From NCBI GenBank assembly GCA_031267485.1, contig JAIRYY010000004.1, forward strand, positions 1 through 6,777: a DNA stretch of 6,777 bases, given 5' to 3'. The stretch is from Tannerella sp. GTDB taxonomy: Bacteria; Bacteroidota; Bacteroidia; Bacteroidales; Tannerellaceae. Below, piece after piece: positions 4,878 through 6,777 of this stretch. The translations under genes and the position numbers were made by a program. How positions within the stretch are numbered: the first letter of the stretch is position 1; each line of letters starts with the position of its first letter. The notes beneath the pieces were generated by a model. It searched no databases, was not told the DNA's origin, and saw only the letters and a program-made list of their open reading frames with translations.

Positions 4878-5918
4878 TTACAGTTGCAATACGGATTTAT
4901 AAACATTCAAGTATGCCGCGGCGCTTCTTTCCCAGTTAAACCGACCGGCGTGTCCTGTTATTAAAGGTATGGGATTCGTTTGGGCATAATGATTCATTCC
5001 CGCCTCGAACACTGCGCGCATGTTTTCCGGAGCAAAGTCGTCGAAATAGTAAGCATATTTCCCCCCGATTTCGGGCAACGAGGTTTTTGTCGACAGAAAA
5101 ACCGGTTTGCCGAAATGCATGGCTTCGACGGGAGGAATACCGAATCCTTCGGCCAACGAAGGAAAAAGAAACGCTTCACAGTGTTTCAAATACCAGTATT
5201 TATCTTTGTCGTTGACCGCTCCAAGCAGTTTCACTCTGTCCGCGACATTATATTTTTTAGCTTCATCGATGATTTTATCGGCATAGTCGCTGTTTCCCTT
5301 TCCGGCAATAATCAGTTCATAACCCGTATGAGCAAGCAGGCAGGGCAATACATGGAAGTTCTTCTTCGGCAGAACCGTTCCGACAGAAAACAGAAACGGC
5401 GTCGCAGGACGGTATCCCGGAGCATCGTAATCCGGATATTCCGATACATTACATCCATTATGTATCACAAATACCGGTTTATTGCCTGTCGTCAAATGAT
5501 TCAAAATGTCGTTTTTAGCATATTCCGAAATAGTAATAACAGCGTCGGCCTTATCGGCATTATGCTGAAAGATTTTCAAGTATTTGTTTATCTTGGCCGG
5601 TGAAGTCTTTTCGTATAGAAAATTAAGATCATGAATCGTTATAATCCGTTTCGCCTTACCGGCGGTTTTGATAAAAGCCGGATTGCCATGCACAATATCG
5701 GCGCACTTTACCGTCACCGGAAAAACCCTGTGAACAGCCGAATGTATGCGATAGCCGGCGCCATTGCCGAAATAACGTTCATACCGTTCAGGCACATAGT
5801 ATATGATTTGATCATCCGGAGCAGTACATGTTTGCAGCGCTTTACCCAACTGCACGCAATACTCGAACAGTCCGGTGTAAGGATGTTTCATTCGTTCGCA
5901 GTCAAAGACAATATTCAT
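4878..5918 (-). CDS. GT-B glycosyltransferase (GT4-like)
   Basis: 346 residues with the two-domain GT-B layout. The N-terminal acceptor domain starts MNIVFDCERM and contains ITIHDLNF (93-100) and an ITISEYAKNDI stretch (128-138), the usual hinge-side motif of GT4 enzymes. The C-terminal nucleotide-sugar domain has FSVGT...PKKNF (177-188; Lys185/186 for the donor phosphates), ELIIAGKG (201-208), VKLLGAV (229-235), and the E-x7-E signature in AEGFGIPPVEA with Glu257 and Glu265. It transfers a sugar with retention at the cytoplasmic face, most likely onto a lipid-linked or LPS/capsule intermediate; donor and acceptor cannot be told. No other polysaccharide genes are visible. It lies 80 bp downstream of the lipoprotein gene on the same strand; I find no clean TAnnTTTG in that gap. 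GC content is noticeably lower than the genes to its left (38% and 45% in two hand-counted 60-bp lines). Confidence 0.85.
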   Translation of the reverse strand: MNIVFDCERMKHPYTGLFEYCVQLGKALQTCTAPDDQIIYYVPERYERYFGNGAGYRIHSAVHRVFPVTVKCADIVHGNPAFIKTAGKAKRIITIHDLNFLYEKTSPAKINKYLKIFQHNADKADAVITISEYAKNDILNHLTTGNKPVFVIHNGCNVSEYPDYDAPGYRPATPFLFSVGTVLPKKNFHVLPCLLAHTGYELIIAGKGNSDYADKIIDEAKKYNVADRVKLLGAVNDKDKYWYLKHCEAFLFPSLAEGFGIPPVEAMHFGKPVFLSTKTSLPEIGGKYAYYFDDFAPENMRAVFEAGMNHYAQTNPIPLITGHAGRFNWERSAAAYLNVYKSVLQL

Positions 5919-5945
5919 AATTCTTATTCGTTTAAAATGATTTTA

Positions 5946-6044
5946 TTACCTTAAATATTCTCCTGAACGTATTTCGTTTTCAAACTCTTTATCCAACACT
6001 ATGCAACCGTACCACAGATTATTTTGCCACGGGCATGGTATATT
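5946..6044 (-). pseudogene. Possible out-of-frame C-terminal remnant of the lipoprotein
   Basis: In the frame next to the lipoprotein's, an open stretch of 32 codons overlaps its last residues and runs past its stop to TAA at 5946-5948. The end reads VLDKEFENEIRSGEYLR, which has normal protein composition and resembles the charged C-terminal helix I remember from longer relatives (pattern F-x-x-x-[ILY]-[KR]-x-G-x-[YF]). There is no good start codon of its own. A single-base slip or small deletion somewhere in 6001-6044 would join it to the lipoprotein. Chance openness of 32 codons in AT-rich DNA is quite possible, so this is weak. Confidence 0.25.
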
Positions 6045-6406
6045 TTAATGTCTTCAAACAGCGGCTTGTCACCGTAATACAGGATCAATCTATCATAAAC
6101 GCCTTCATCATTAGGCGTAGTGAATTTTTCAACGATTAAATCTGTAAAAACTATTTCCCGGGTTGTTATATTATAAGATATTATATCATCAACCGTAAAA
6201 ATCAAGTCTAAGTTGGCTACGTACACGGGAGGTGCGGTTTCCTGTTCGTTATCCGGAATATCGGATTCTTCCGGGTCGGGTTTGGGTTGTGGCTCATTTT
6301 CGTATGGAATTCTGTCGGACGTCTCATCCGTCCCGACATCGCCGCTATTGCATGAAGACAGGCTAAATATGATTCCTGCCGCGAGCATTAAAAAAATATT
6401 TTTCAT
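5999..6406 (-). CDS. Small putative outer-membrane lipoprotein, possibly truncated
   Basis: 135 residues. A clear lipoprotein signal (MKNIFLMLAAGIIFSLSSC, Cys19) is followed by an acidic, proline-rich linker (about 22-60, many E, D and P) and a small beta-rich domain (about 62-125) with LIFTVDDIISYNITTREIVF. SGD after the Cys and the acidic linker are compatible with export to the outer membrane or cell surface. The domain reminds me of a family of Bacteroides hypothetical lipoproteins with an FTxDDIxxxN...T.EI.F segment, which I recall as longer, with extra sequence after the point where this one stops. I do not know a function. The ORF ends abruptly and a different frame continues open past the stop (see 5946-6044). 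It is AT-rich, with a predicted promoter 44-51 bases upstream of its ATG. Confidence 0.65.
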   Translation of the reverse strand: MKNIFLMLAAGIIFSLSSCNSGDVGTDETSDRIPYENEPQPKPDPEESDIPDNEQETAPPVYVANLDLIFTVDDIISYNITTREIVFTDLIVEKFTTPNDEGVYDRLILYYGDKPLFEDIKIYHARGKIICGTVA

Positions 6407-6449
6407 AATTTTAAAAATTAGAGAATTATTTGAAGACTATTATACAGCG

Positions 6450-6457
6450 CAAATTTA
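6450..6457 (-). promoter_or_regulatory. Predicted -7 element for the lipoprotein gene
   Basis: The minus strand reads TAAATTTG, an exact TAnnTTTG match, 44-51 bases upstream of the lipoprotein ATG. A T-rich stretch (minus-strand TTTTTTCGG, around 6478-6486) lies close to where the -33 element belongs but is a poor match. The glycosyltransferase may be read from the same transcript. Confidence 0.45.
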
Positions 6458-6567
6458 TTGCATTATTCACTCCCTCCCCGAAAAAATTATCAATTAACAT
6501 ATCAATTGTATTAGTTTAACTTATCCCTGAATTTAACCTGTATTTTTTTAACCTTTCTATATCATAA

Positions 6568-6599
6568 ATTGATACACGTTGACGTTTTACTGTATCAAT
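6568..6599. repeat. Perfect 9-bp inverted repeat
   Basis: ATTGATACA (6568-6576) and TGTATCAAT (6591-6599) are exact reverse complements around a 14-base spacer. No T-run follows immediately on either strand, so it is a poor terminator. It could be a regulator site, a hairpin, or the end of an element, since it abuts the next inverted repeat at 6601. The spacer contains GTTTTACTGTA (running into the right arm), an 11-mer also present at 3684-3694 in the spt/kinase promoter region. Confidence 0.7.
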
Positions 6600-6600
6600 G

Positions 6601-6666
6601 CAATGCCGTCGACGCAGCGGCATGCGGCATTGTATTTTCTTCGCTGGCGCGGGCTTGTAGCCAGTC
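6601..6666 (+). repeat. Diverged third copy of the dispersed repeat (hairpin plus tail)
   Basis: It has the same architecture as the elements at 151-234 and 634-717: an inverted repeat followed by the conserved tail. The inverted repeat here is CAATGCCG (6601-6608) with CGGCATTG (6625-6632), a different sequence from the AGAGACGC stem. An inner CGGCAT (6618-6623) gives an alternative partner. The tail TCGCTGGCGCGGGCTTGTAG (6641-6660) matches 17 of 20 bases of copy 1 (211-230). The tail hairpin becomes GGCT-TGT-AGCC: its A-T pair in copy 2 (706/714) is G-C here (6653/6661), so both sides changed and pairing is kept. Confidence 0.6.
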
Positions 6667-6777
6667 GTGTTCGGAAGAGTATAATTATTTGAAAATCAGG
6701 TATTATTATTTTTAAGATTAAATTCTCCGACTCATACCAAATTATCAATATGTTTCAATCGGATTTGTTCGAGCCCC

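Larger units (their letters stand above)
6407..6777. other. AT-rich region without a confident gene at the right edge
   Basis: After the lipoprotein promoter the sequence is AT-rich and repetitive at small scale (ATCAATT twice at 6489-6507, TTTAACCT twice near 6532-6554), then two inverted repeats (6568-6632) and a GC-richer diverged repeat element (to about 6666), then AT-rich again. At the edge two weak coding hints compete. A plus-strand ATG at 6750 starts MFQSDLFEP and runs off the end. On the minus strand a frame entering from the right ends GLEQIRLKHIDNLV at TGA (6732-6734). Both are too short to judge. Confidence 0.5.

Noticed and set aside
6767..6777. GTTCGAGCCCC at the right edge as a tRNA T-arm or attachment site
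   Set aside because: The bases before it (GATTT) cannot form the T-stem with the CCC after it, and no other tRNA arm is visible; the window ends here.
6732..6777. Coding starts or ends at the right edge (MFQSDLFEP plus; GLEQIRLKHIDNLV minus)
   Set aside because: Only 9 and 14 codons are visible, on opposite strands over the same bases; neither can be supported without sequence beyond the window.

Overview
The window looks like chromosomal DNA from a member of the Bacteroidales (Bacteroides / Parabacteroides / Tannerella-like). The evidence is the gene set: a RodA C-terminus, a GldH lipoprotein, an N-terminally extended RicT, a Bacteroidetes-type serine palmitoyltransferase, and lipoproteins with short signal peptides. 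Three sites match the Bacteroidetes -7 promoter consensus TAnnTTTG, and no clear Shine-Dalgarno sequences were seen. I cannot name the genus from sequence alone.

Layout. Bases 1-106 are the last 34 codons of rodA (+). Bases 107-766 contain no credible gene. They hold a composite repeat: two 84-bp direct repeats, each built on a long palindrome, frame a 15-unit 21-bp tandem array and an inverted partial copy of the repeat tail. Bases 767-3600 are a tight minus-strand operon, transcribed spt -> ricT -> gldH with gaps of 17 and 15 bp. Bases 3601-3728 are a divergent promoter region. It carries the same -7 octamer TATTTTTG on each strand and a 7-bp inverted repeat around the rightward one. Bases 3729-4709 (+) encode a soluble lipid kinase of the diacylglycerol / sphingosine / ceramide kinase superfamily. 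Bases 4710-4877 are a convergent intergenic region with weak hairpins. Bases 4878-5918 (-) encode a GT-B glycosyltransferase. Bases 5999-6406 (-) encode a small lipoprotein that may be truncated or frameshifted. Bases 6407-6777 are mostly AT-rich and gene-poor, with two adjacent inverted repeats and a diverged third copy of the repeat element seen at the left end.

Functionally, the right-hand genes suggest lipid and envelope work. Spt makes the sphingoid base, and the divergently transcribed kinase could phosphorylate a sphingoid or other lipid, though its substrate is not shown by the sequence. The glycosyltransferase and lipoprotein have visibly lower GC and may be a separate, later-acquired block. 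RodA belongs to wall elongation. RicT and GldH are conserved Bacteroidetes proteins whose link to sphingolipid synthesis is only positional here.

I do not see a clear new defence, mobile or biosynthetic system. The most unusual content is the palindrome/tandem-array composite and its degenerate relative about 6 kb away, followed by the possible sphingolipid kinase pairing.
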